From: Cohnella phaseoli
GTDB taxonomy: Bacteria; Bacillota; Bacilli; Paenibacillales; Paenibacillaceae
Assembly: GCF_003386235.1 (NCBI RefSeq)
Contig: NZ_QRDZ01000018.1
Span: 1-64,000, forward strand
Length of the DNA stretch: 64,000 nucleotides
Reading direction: 5' to 3'
This document shows positions 22,970 to 31,454 of this stretch, one piece after another. The notes beneath the pieces are model-generated. The model saw only the letters and a program-made list of their open reading frames with translations. It made no database searches and was not told where the DNA came from. Made by a program: the position numbers and the translations under genes. The stretch's first letter is position 1; each line of letters begins with the position of its first letter.

Positions 22970-24325
22970 TCAAGGACAATTGCCAACAACTGTCCAGACG
23001 TCCCACTGTCCGCTCTTCAGGTCTGGACGGTCGTTTTGCGTCCACCATTTGGCTTGATAGATTTGGCCGTTGTAGGTGGCTTGATCGCCGTTCAGATAAA
23101 CTTGCGTTGCGCTCCAAGGAGCCGGGCAAGTGTTGCCGCTCGAAGTCGTCGCCGTATGCGCGTTGCTCGCCGGAGATACGTTGCCGGCTTGGTCGGCGGC
23201 ATAGACGGTAAAGGTGTAGCTCGTGTTCGGCGACAACCCGGTTACGTTGTAGGTCAGCGTCGAGCCGTTCACCGTATCGACAAGAGTCGAGCCGTTATAG
23301 ATGCGGTATTCCGATACGCCGACGTTGTCCGTTGCCGCTCCCCACATCAGGGAGACGCTGTTCGCCGTTACGCCCATGTTATGCAAGCTTACGGGCGCGG
23401 TGGGCGCCTGGGTGTCCGGAACGGGAGGCGTAGTCGTACCCGTCACGGAGTTGCTGTCGGGCGACGTGTTGGTCGCAAGATCGCGCGCAACGACTTTGTA
23501 GACGTAAGAGGTGCTGGCCGCAAGGCCGGTATCCTGGAACGTCGTCGTCGTGCCGTTCACGGTGCCGACGTGGGCGCCGTTCCGATAGATGCGATATTCG
23601 TTAACGCCGACATTGTCGGTCGAAGCCGTCCAGGACAGCGAAATCGTGGAGGAAGTCGCATTCGTGACGGCGACGTTGCTCGGAGCGGTCGGAGGGATCA
23701 CGTCGGCCGGACCGGTGAAATTGACGTCGATAACGTTATAGAAAGCGTTGGCCGTATCGGCGACTTCCCACACTGCCAATATGACTTGGTATCCGGTTCG
23801 GGCCGGAACGTCGCACGTGTGGGAGAAGTTTGCAGGCGGTTGGCCGCTGTACGGCAGGCTGCAAAACGGCGTCAAATCAAAGGAAGCTCTCGACAACGGA
23901 GCGTTCGGATCCCAATTCTGCTTCGTAATATAATATTTCCAGCTTGCGGTAGAGTGTCGGGCCGTCAGCGTCCAGGAGAACGTCGTCGGTCCCGGAGTGA
24001 TGTTTACTTTGGCCCAGCGGGTAGCGGACTGCTCGTCCAGCTTCGGAAAGGCGCCGCCGGCACTGGCGATTTTACCGTCGGCCGGTCCTGCGTTCGGCCA
24101 GCCTTTAGGAGCTTCCAGACTTTGAGGCTCGTAGATGATTGCGCCGCAATCGGTGTTTACGCCGTTTTTGCACAGGATTGCCCGGCTGGAAGGACCGTCC
24201 ACGTAACCGTGGGCGGACGCGCTGTTCGCCCACCACGCAGTTAACGCAAACACAATCAACATGCCGCCGCCGGCGACCAACAATTTCAACCATTTGGACG
24301 AATCCAAAGTATACTGCCGCAACAT
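22970..24325 (-). CDS. Secreted AA10 lytic polysaccharide monooxygenase with FN3 and CBM
   Basis: A 451-residue modular enzyme. After the signal peptide the mature protein begins at His39 (SAHGYVDGPSSRA), the N-terminal copper ligand; the second is His124 (TARHSTASW), and the axial Phe195 lies in NAFYNVIDVNF. Residues 39-205 form the AA10 catalytic domain that cleaves crystalline chitin or cellulose oxidatively. Two fibronectin type III domains follow (about 212-300 and 308-395), then a CBM5/12-type chitin-binding domain (403-451, YNGQIYQAKWWTQNDRPD). GGAGGAA precedes the ATG. A cre-like site stands about 300 bases upstream. Chitin is the more likely substrate. Confidence 0.96.
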   Translation of the reverse strand: MLRQYTLDSSKWLKLLVAGGGMLIVFALTAWWANSASAHGYVDGPSSRAILCKNGVNTDCGAIIYEPQSLEAPKGWPNAGPADGKIASAGGAFPKLDEQSATRWAKVNITPGPTTFSWTLTARHSTASWKYYITKQNWDPNAPLSRASFDLTPFCSLPYSGQPPANFSHTCDVPARTGYQVILAVWEVADTANAFYNVIDVNFTGPADVIPPTAPSNVAVTNATSSTISLSWTASTDNVGVNEYRIYRNGAHVGTVNGTTTTFQDTGLAASTSYVYKVVARDLATNTSPDSNSVTGTTTPPVPDTQAPTAPVSLHNMGVTANSVSLMWGAATDNVGVSEYRIYNGSTLVDTVNGSTLTYNVTGLSPNTSYTFTVYAADQAGNVSPASNAHTATTSSGNTCPAPWSATQVYLNGDQATYNGQIYQAKWWTQNDRPDLKSGQWDVWTVVGNCP

Positions 24326-24341
24326 AAAATCATTCCTCCTC

Positions 24342-24380
24342 GTTTTTTGGTTTTCGAAATTCCATTTTTTTGGTTTTCTT
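24342..24380. repeat. Direct repeat in the LPMO 5' leader
   Basis: TTTTTTGGTTTTC occurs twice, at 24343-24355 and 24366-24378 (plus strand), within the leader of the LPMO transcript and just before its ribosome binding site. It could be a post-transcriptional regulatory element or chance. Confidence 0.4.
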
Positions 24381-24619
24381 CGCCTCCAGTTTAGTGAAAG
24401 TGGGATTACGACCAGGCCAAAAACGGGCTCAGACGACGAACGACGCGGGATTTAACAGGCTGCTGTGAAGATAACCACCCCCTTAACGAGTTGACCGGAC
24501 TTAACAAATCAGTTTTAAGAAGCATCAGAGGAAGCGGGAGTTGGGTGATGACGTCGAAAATTAAGCAAACGCTGCCGCGAATAGGAGCGAATAGAGGGAG
24601 AAAGGATAGAATGCTGTAA

Positions 24620-24633
24620 AGTAAGCGTTTACT
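24620..24633. promoter_or_regulatory. cre-like catabolite repression site
   Basis: AGTAAGCGTTTACT contains the perfect core GTAAGCGTTTAC of the CcpA site (consensus TGWAANCGNTNWCA), with only the outermost bases off. It lies about 300 bases upstream of the LPMO and 240 before the gene at 24876. Apart from this site, 24381-24875 holds no gene I can support. Confidence 0.5.
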
Positions 24634-24875
24634 TATAAAATACTCCATTTTTTTCAAATTTGAAGGGTTAAATTCCAATAAAACAGGGGGAAATTTCAAC
24701 ACTTTTCCATTTTTCGTGACAGATGAAATATCCCTTAGCGTAAGAGGACAAGGGTACAAGCATTGCGGGCCGCAGCACCATAAGCTAAAAGACAGGCAGC
24801 GCTCCGCTATCTTGCGCGACACGCGGGGAGGACGGGGCCAAGTCTAGTTCGTTGGTTAGAGGGGAGTGTTTAACG

Positions 24876-25154
24876 ATGGCGAAAGTTACACGCTCGCAGG
24901 CGCAGAGGCTGGTTGGAAAGCAGGTATACGCTGTTCGCAAGGATGGCACGATCGCTACGGGCAAACTTGTCCGGATAGCCGGCGATACGCTCGTTCTGGA
25001 GCAGCCGCGAGGCAAAAAAGCGCGGACGAGCGCAATCCTTCCGCTCGTATTGTTCGATTTGTTGGCGATCGGAACAGTGGATGGAGGCTTCGGCTGGGGA
25101 GGAGGCTTTGGCGGCTGGGGCGGCGGATTGGGAGGCGGTTGGGGCTGGTGGTAA
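24876..25154 (+). CDS. Small protein with Gly/Trp-rich tail
   Basis: A 92-residue protein. Residues 1-55 look like a small beta-barrel (GKQVYAVRKDGTIATGKLVRI, GDTLVLEQPRGKKA). A hydrophobic segment (ILPLVLFDLLAIG) follows. The last 22 residues consist almost wholly of glycine and tryptophan with two Phe. Such tails are found in some spore-coat and surface proteins of Bacillus and Paenibacillus, which makes a coat role possible but unproven. The ATG at 24876 follows GAGGGGAG. No operon partner. Confidence 0.72.
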   Translation: MAKVTRSQAQRLVGKQVYAVRKDGTIATGKLVRIAGDTLVLEQPRGKKARTSAILPLVLFDLLAIGTVDGGFGWGGGFGGWGGGLGGGWGWW

Positions 25155-25196
25155 AGCGGCCGCCCTCCCCCTGACGACCGGAATGCACGTTCTGAC

Positions 25197-25643
25197 TTAC
25201 AGGGATAAGGATTTAGCAAGCTCGACGATTTTCAGCGAAGGAATCTCGCTTAAGGTATCGTAGCCGAGTCGGCGGTAAAATCGCAGCGCACGATAATTGT
25301 GATCGTCGACGAACACGATAGCGGCGGTGAATCCCCGTTTTCGGCCATAGCTCTCCGCGCGATCCATAAGGGCCGTTCCGAGTTTTTTGTTCTGATGCCG
25401 GGAATCTACGGCCAGCAGGTCGATAATTAGCGTCGGGTGACGGAACTCCATATGGAGAAAGCCAATCGGCGGGGTTCGGTCCGTTCTCGAGGCGACGAGA
25501 GTGGCGCCTTTGCGAAGACGTTTGACGATTTCGGCATGCAGTCTGCCGTCTCGCGGGTGCTGCCAGGGAGAGATCGGAACAAGCTGTGTGCGGACGAGTT
25601 CTACGATGGCTTTATCGTCGCGACTTCTTCTCCAGCGAATCAA
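25197..25643 (-). CDS. GNAT-family N-acetyltransferase
   Basis: A 148-residue acetyltransferase. The acetyl-CoA-binding motif is near LLAVDSRHQNKKLGTALMDR (Q-x-x-x-G-x-A variant), followed by AIVFVDDHNYRALRFYRRLGY, the usual GNAT ending. The start is TTG at 25643, with AAGGAGG 8 bases upstream; the nearby ATG is out of frame. Substrate is unknown. The gene converges on the Gly/Trp-rich protein gene and is divergent from the ilv operon. Confidence 0.88.
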   Translation of the reverse strand: MIRWRRSRDDKAIVELVRTQLVPISPWQHPRDGRLHAEIVKRLRKGATLVASRTDRTPPIGFLHMEFRHPTLIIDLLAVDSRHQNKKLGTALMDRAESYGRKRGFTAAIVFVDDHNYRALRFYRRLGYDTLSEIPSLKIVELAKSLSL

Positions 25644-25753
25644 CAGCCATTCCTCCTTCGTTAATAGACGCTCGAGATGGGAGCGGAATCGGCGGCAATC
25701 GGGTTTTATAGCGTATGAACAAGTCGTTCCGCACGGAACGGCTAAGTTGTGTA

Positions 25754-25782
25754 TTGACGAATGTCCCGCCGGGGAATATAAT
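25754..25782 (+). promoter_or_regulatory. Sigma-A promoter of the ilv operon
   Basis: TTGACG (25754-25759), 17-base spacer, TATAAT (25777-25782), followed by the T-box leader. Confidence 0.88.
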
Positions 25783-25788
25783 AAATGC

Positions 25789-26114
25789 TAAATCAACTGA
25801 TCATTCAATAGCCGTGATGAGGAAAAAGCGATAGGGCTCTTAAGCTCAGAGAGCGTCGGATTAGCTGAGACCGATGCCTTAACCCCTGTTAGCGAAGTCT
25901 CCTCGGAGCTGTTCCCCTGAACCGCCGGAAGGCCCATTAGGGAGAATCGGGTTGGCGCACGTTATTGCGCTTGGAGTACGAATGGCGATCTAACCCGCCT
26001 CGTACTTTATAAGGCCGTCATCGCGAGGTGATCGGCAAACTCGGGTGGTACCACGGAAGCTATTAGCCTTTCGTCCCTAGATGTCGTATTGACGTCGGGA
26101 TGAAGGGCTTTTTT
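25789..26114 (+). promoter_or_regulatory. T-box leader with terminator, branched-chain amino acid type
   Basis: The conserved T-box GGGTGGTACCACGG is at 26043-26056. A Rho-independent terminator follows: GCCTTTCGTCCC (26066-26077) with GGGATGAAGGGC (26098-26109) and a T run. Stem I is visible: GATGAGGAAAAAGCG near its base, AGAGAGCG at the distal part, and a specifier region GAAGTCTCC (25894-25902) in which GUC (Val) and CUC (Leu) can both be read. Uncharged tRNA binding to the specifier and T-box stabilises the antiterminator and turns on ilvBNC. Confidence 0.93.
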
Positions 26115-26138
26115 GATTTGTTGAAAGGAGGAAAAAAG

Positions 26139-27884
26139 ATGAGCGCACAAGGAACTACTATCAAGTCCAAAGAAGAATTGATCGCTAAATGGAGCAAGCC
26201 GGAAGTGATCTCGGGGTCGGAAATTTTGCTTCGCAGTCTGTTACTGGAGGGTGCGGAATGCGTCTTCGGTTATCCGGGCGGCGCGGTGCTCTACATTTAC
26301 GACGCCATGCACGGCTTTGACGATTTCAAGCATTTGCTGACGAGACATGAACAGGGCGCTATTCACGCGGCTGACGGCTATGCCCGTTCCACAGGCAAAG
26401 TCGGGGTTTGTATCGCGACTTCGGGTCCGGGGGCGACGAACCTCGTCACCGGCATCGCGACGGCTTATATGGATTCGGTACCGCTCGTTGTCATTACAGG
26501 CAACGTAGCGACGCATCTGATCGGAACGGATGCGTTCCAGGAAGCCGATATCGTCGGCATCACGATGCCGATTACGAAGCACAGCTACCTGGTGCGCAAG
26601 GCGGAGGATTTGCCGCGCATCATTCACGAAGCTTTCCATATCGCCAACAGCGGACGCAAAGGTCCGGTGCTCATCGACATTCCGAAGGACGTGTCGGCGC
26701 AGAAGACGCTGTTCCAACCGATCTCCGACGTTCAGCTTCGCGGCTACAATCCGACGATCCAGCCGAACAAAAACCAGCTGGACAAGATGCTGCGCGCGAT
26801 CGAGAGCGCCGAGAAGCCGGTTATTCTCGCAGGCGGCGGCGTCGTATACTCCGGAGCGCATGAGGAACTGTACGAATTCGTTACGAAGACGGGCATTCCG
26901 ACGACGACGACGCTGCTCGGCCTTGGCGGTTTCCCAAGCGGGAACGATCTGCACATGGGCATGCCGGGCATGCACGGAACCTGGACTGCGAATATGGCGA
27001 TCCAGTCGGCGGATTTGCTGATCAACATCGGCGCTCGATTCGACGACCGCGTTACGGGCAAGCTGGCGGGCTTCGCGCCGAATGCCAAAATCGTCCATAT
27101 CGACATCGATCCGGCGGAGATCGGCAAGAACGTACCGACCGACATCCCGATCGTCGGCGATGTCAAAGCCGTTCTGCAGCAGGCGAACTCCTTGGCGAAG
27201 CCTGCATCCAAAGCGGACGCTTGGCGCAAGCAGATCCAAGAATGGAAAGCGGCTAAGCCGTATTCCTTCATCGACTCCGATACGGAGCTGAAGCCGCAAT
27301 GGGTCGTCTCCATGATTCACGAGACGACGCACGGCGACGCGATCGTGACGACGGACGTTGGGCAGCATCAGATGTGGGCGGCGCAGTATTATCCGCTTAA
27401 CAAGCCGCGTTCCTGGGTGACATCCGGCGGTCTCGGCACGATGGGCTTCGGCTTCCCGTCGGCGATCGGCGCCCAGATGGGCAACCCGGACAGAACGGTC
27501 GTCTCGATCAACGGCGACGGCGGCATGCAGATGTGCGCCCAGGAACTGGCGATCTGCGCGATCAATAACATTCCGGTCAAAGTCGTCATTATCAATAACC
27601 AGGTGCTCGGCATGGTTCGCCAGTGGCAGGAGCTGATCCATGAGAACCGTTTCAGCCATATCGACCTGGCCGGAAGCCCGGATTTCGTCAAGCTGGCAGA
27701 AGCTTACGGGGTGAAAGGCTATCGCGCCGCGAACAAGGACGACGCCCTGCGGGTATGGAAGGAAGCGCTGGAGCATCCGGGCCCGGCGGTCGTGGAGTTC
27801 GTCGTTCGCAGGAACGAAAACGTCTATCCGATGGTTACCCAAGGTAGCACGATCGACCAGATGATCATGGGGGATGCCGAATGA
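26139..27884 (+). CDS. ilvB: Acetolactate synthase large subunit
   Basis: This 581-residue ThDP enzyme condenses two pyruvates, or pyruvate and 2-oxobutyrate, in valine/leucine/isoleucine synthesis. Residues 25-190 form the pyrimidine-binding domain with catalytic Glu71 in TRHEQGAIHAADGYAR. The central domain and a PP domain with GDGG at 459 and NN at 486-487 follow (ThDP/Mg motif). Arg-Gln-Trp in GMVRQWQELI is the region tied to sulfonylurea binding. I place the start at 26139 (AAAGGAGG, 7 bases upstream), because the earlier ATG at 26100 lies inside the T-box terminator. It overlaps ilvN by four bases. Confidence 0.97.
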   Translation: MSAQGTTIKSKEELIAKWSKPEVISGSEILLRSLLLEGAECVFGYPGGAVLYIYDAMHGFDDFKHLLTRHEQGAIHAADGYARSTGKVGVCIATSGPGATNLVTGIATAYMDSVPLVVITGNVATHLIGTDAFQEADIVGITMPITKHSYLVRKAEDLPRIIHEAFHIANSGRKGPVLIDIPKDVSAQKTLFQPISDVQLRGYNPTIQPNKNQLDKMLRAIESAEKPVILAGGGVVYSGAHEELYEFVTKTGIPTTTTLLGLGGFPSGNDLHMGMPGMHGTWTANMAIQSADLLINIGARFDDRVTGKLAGFAPNAKIVHIDIDPAEIGKNVPTDIPIVGDVKAVLQQANSLAKPASKADAWRKQIQEWKAAKPYSFIDSDTELKPQWVVSMIHETTHGDAIVTTDVGQHQMWAAQYYPLNKPRSWVTSGGLGTMGFGFPSAIGAQMGNPDRTVVSINGDGGMQMCAQELAICAINNIPVKVVIINNQVLGMVRQWQELIHENRFSHIDLAGSPDFVKLAEAYGVKGYRAANKDDALRVWKEALEHPGPAVVEFVVRRNENVYPMVTQGSTIDQMIMGDAE

Positions 27885-28366
27885 ACCGTAAATTTACGAT
27901 AGCGATACTCGTCAACGACCAGCCTGGCGTGCTGCAACGGGTTTCGGGCCTGTTCGGCCGCCGGGGCTACAATATCGAGAGCATTACCGTCGGGGCTTCC
28001 GAAGAGCCGGGACTGTCCCGTATGGTGGTCGTCACGACGGGCGACGATCATACGCTGGAGCAGATCCAGAAACAATTGTACAAGCTGATCGACGTGATCA
28101 AGGTGATCGACGTCAGCGGCAATCCGATGGTCGGCCGCGAGCTGGCTCTGATCAAGATCAGCGCCGAGCCGTCGATGCGTCCGGAGGTGCTCGGCATCGT
28201 CGAAACGTTCCGCGCCGCGGTCGTAGACATCGGTCCGTCCACGCTGATCGTTCAAGTCGTCGGCGATTCCGAGAAAATCGACGCCATGATTGAATTGCTC
28301 AAGCCTTACGGCATTCGCGAGCTGTCGCGGACCGGCGTAACGGCGATGAACAGGGGCGCAAGGTAA
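27881..28366 (+). CDS. ilvN: Acetolactate synthase small (regulatory) subunit
   Basis: A 161-residue protein with an N-terminal ACT domain (FTIAILVNDQPGVLQRVSGLF, RRGYNIESITVG) and a C-terminal ALS_ss domain (LALIKISAEPSMRPEVLGIVETFRA). It activates IlvB and confers valine feedback inhibition. ATGA overlap with ilvB shows translational coupling. A 154-base structured spacer, including TACCCGC-gga-GCGGGTA, separates it from ilvC. Confidence 0.96.
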   Translation: MNRKFTIAILVNDQPGVLQRVSGLFGRRGYNIESITVGASEEPGLSRMVVVTTGDDHTLEQIQKQLYKLIDVIKVIDVSGNPMVGRELALIKISAEPSMRPEVLGIVETFRAAVVDIGPSTLIVQVVGDSEKIDAMIELLKPYGIRELSRTGVTAMNRGAR

Positions 28367-28520
28367 GCGGCGTCCCGTCCGGACAAGATCTCGTACCCGC
28401 GGAGCGGGTATTCGAGGAGAGAACCTCCGGCTTCGCAGGCGGCAGTCGGAGCCGTCTCTCTTGGAACGCCCGCTTCGAGGGTCGACAATATTGATTTATT
28501 TTAAGGAGGAACACAATTCA

Positions 28521-29513
<993 letters not shown>

Positions 29514-29534
29514 TTCCCGTCTCGCGCGGATACG

Positions 29535-29563
29535 AACCCCGGCACAACGTTGCCGGGGTTTTT
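29535..29563 (+). terminator. Terminator after ilvC
   Basis: AACCCCGGCA pairs with TGCCGGGGTT around CAACGT, followed by TTTTTG. It separates ilvBNC from the aminotransferase gene, which starts 74 bases on. Confidence 0.9.
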
Positions 29564-29636
29564 GTTAAACGGCTGTGAGAAGAGGCACGGCGTTGCCAGC
29601 AAAGTATCTTTGACTAACAGAAATGGGGAGCTTCGG

Positions 29637-30833
29637 ATGAACTATCGGTATTCCAAGAGACTGGACTCCTTCTCTTCGTCGGCGGTTCGCGAAATTTTGA
29701 AGCTGACGCAGAGAAAATCGATTATCTCCTTTGCCGGCGGACTACCCGCGGAGGAGCATTTTCCGGTCGCGGCGATCGGGGAAGCGTTCGACAGGGTGCT
29801 GGCGGCGGGCAACAAGGCGCTTCAGTACGGCTTGACGGAAGGCTTCCTTCCGCTGCGGGAAAGCATCTGCAAATGGATGGCGCCTAAGGGCGTGACGATT
29901 ACGCCGGACGATCTGCTGATTACAACCGGATCGCAGCAGGCAATCGATCTGTTGACGCGAATCTATATCGATCCGGGCGACGTCATCCTGGTGGAGAAGC
30001 CGACTTATTTGTCGGCGCTTCAAGTGTTCCGATCTTATGGAGCGGAGCTTGTATCCGTCGAAACCGATGAAGACGGCATCGTGCTCGACGATCTGGCTGC
30101 CAAGCTGAAGCAGTATTCGCCCAAGCTCGTCTACGTCATCCCGACCTTCTCCAATCCGACGGGCAAGGCTTGGAGCCTCGATCGGCGCAAAGGCGTGCTG
30201 GAGCTGTGCCGCGCCAATGACGCGCTTATTCTCGAGGACGATCCTTACGGCGAATTGAAGTTCGGCGATGCGTCCTTGACGTATCCGTCTTTATTTTCTC
30301 TGGATGCTCACCCGCAGGGCTCGTGCGTCGTTTATACGAGCACGTTCTCCAAGACGGTCGCTCCGGCGCTGCGGACGGGTTGGGTGATGGCCGATCCGGA
30401 GATTGTTCGCCACATGGCCCGCGCCAAGCAGGCCGCGGATTTGCACTCCAGCTCAATGGATCAACAGGCGCTGCATCAGCTGATCGAGCATTTCGATCTC
30501 GCCGGTCACATCGAGTTCGTCCGCAAGGAATACGAAGCGCGCATGCGCCAGATGGCGGATCTGCTGTCGCAGCAGGATTGGCCGGGCGTGACGTGGAACG
30601 AGCCGAAGGGCGGCATGTTCTTCTGGCTCCAACTGCCGGAATCGGTAGACACCGCCGAACTGCTGAAGACGGCGGTCGATCTGGGCGTAGCCTTCGTGCC
30701 GGGCGTCTCCTTCTTCGCAGACGGCTCCGGTCGGAACACGATGCGCCTTAACTTCACGCATAACGACGCCGAAGGAACGATTGCGGGCATGAAACGTCTA
30801 GATCAGGCGATGCAGAGCGTACTGGTAAAGTAG
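29637..30833 (+). CDS. PLP-dependent class I/II aminotransferase (ARO8/LysN type)
   Basis: A 398-residue fold-type I aminotransferase resembling the aminotransferase half of MocR proteins and 2-aminoadipate/branched-chain transaminases. Visible residues: FAGGLPAEEHFP at the N-terminus, TTGSQQAIDLL (cofactor phosphate), Asn173-Pro174 (SNPTGK), Asp202/Tyr204 (EDDPYGEL) and the Schiff-base Lys239 in TSTFSKTVAPALRTGW. GGGGAG precedes the ATG at 29637 by 7 bases. It lies between ilvC and leuB, where leuA often stands. This suggests the final amination of branched-chain keto acids, but substrate preference cannot be read from sequence. Confidence 0.88.
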   Translation: MNYRYSKRLDSFSSSAVREILKLTQRKSIISFAGGLPAEEHFPVAAIGEAFDRVLAAGNKALQYGLTEGFLPLRESICKWMAPKGVTITPDDLLITTGSQQAIDLLTRIYIDPGDVILVEKPTYLSALQVFRSYGAELVSVETDEDGIVLDDLAAKLKQYSPKLVYVIPTFSNPTGKAWSLDRRKGVLELCRANDALILEDDPYGELKFGDASLTYPSLFSLDAHPQGSCVVYTSTFSKTVAPALRTGWVMADPEIVRHMARAKQAADLHSSSMDQQALHQLIEHFDLAGHIEFVRKEYEARMRQMADLLSQQDWPGVTWNEPKGGMFFWLQLPESVDTAELLKTAVDLGVAFVPGVSFFADGSGRNTMRLNFTHNDAEGTIAGMKRLDQAMQSVLVK

Positions 30834-30841
30834 AAGCGGAC

Positions 30842-30918
30842 GGAGGGGCTGTCTCATAAGCAAGGTTGCATGATGATCTTTCAGAGCAACTTTGGTTGGC
30901 TTATGGAACAGCCCCTCC
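30842..30918 (+). repeat. Mini-copy of the palindromic repeat, likely terminator
   Basis: Outer arms GGAGGGGCTGTCTCATAAGC and GCTTATGGAACAGCCCCTCC are those of the long repeat family, but the whole middle and inner hairpin section is gone, leaving 77 bases. It stands 9 bases after the aminotransferase stop and can fold as a strong hairpin. Confidence 0.85.
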
Positions 30919-31021
30919 TTCGCGCGCTCGAATAAAGTCCTCAAAATGGCGGCAAAAACAACTCAGCCTGGGGCCAAAAGTGTGAGCGGCACCGGGAATA
31001 GCAAGCTGGTGGATAACTCGT

Positions 31022-31195
31022 AAAGCGGAAATGCCGCCTTAAATTCGGGAAACGGGCCATTTGGAGGAAAATAGAGCGGATTTCCCGACTTAAATTTGGA
31101 AAAAGCCAATTTTCCGAAAAATAAGGCGGAAAACCGGCTTTAATTGCCACGGATCTACCCGGTAACTGGAAATAAGGCGGACAACCCGCTTTATT
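31022..31195. repeat. Palindrome array B with 51-bp period
   Basis: Four cores of the form AAaGGCGG-nnn-CCGCcTTAaaTT lie with GCGG at 31025, 31076, 31126 and 31177, a spacing of 51, 50 and 51. The cores share sequence with array A (TTAagGCGG...CCGCcTTATtT); the spacers have diverged. The rest of 30919-31330 shows no gene. Confidence 0.82.
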
Positions 31196-31334
31196 TGATT
31201 ATACGGTGATTGTAGACTGCGTAGTGGCATCGAGGGAATCAGCGCATTCTGCCGTAAAATAGGGGCCTACGCACTAAGCGGCAAGCAATCCGTTATACGG
31301 CAGCGCGAGCGGACGAGTCAGCCCAACTAGTTGA

Positions 31335-31349
31335 ATAGGCATTGCCTAT
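31335..31349. promoter_or_regulatory. Perfect 7-1-7 palindrome upstream of leuB
   Basis: ATAGGCA-T-TGCCTAT overlaps a possible -35 (TTGAAT, 31331-31336). An inverted repeat TTGAGA-gaaag-TCTCAA follows at 31400-31416. Together they suggest an operator and a leader hairpin for leuB. Confidence 0.5.
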
Positions 31350-31454
31350 AGAAACGATAGTTTTTATATATTTTCATTCTGGGATGAAGTGTATTACAAT
31401 TGAGAGAAAGTCTCAATGGACAACTATAACATACAGGTGGAGTGGATACGAACG

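Noticed and set aside
22838..24244. 468-codon plus-strand frame
   Set aside because: Antisense to the LPMO gene, Arg-rich low-quality product, starts inside repeat copy 3.
24406..24822. 138-codon minus-strand frame in the LPMO upstream gap
   Set aside because: No ribosome binding site, odd composition (Cys/Ser/Leu-rich), overlaps the cre-like site and AT-rich DNA.
26241..27842. 533-codon open frame on the minus strand
   Set aside because: It is antisense to ilvB, whose motifs and coupling are certain. Long antisense frames are expected in GC-rich codon usage.
30941..31150. 69-codon minus-strand frame
   Set aside because: Translates palindrome array B; product is repeat-derived.
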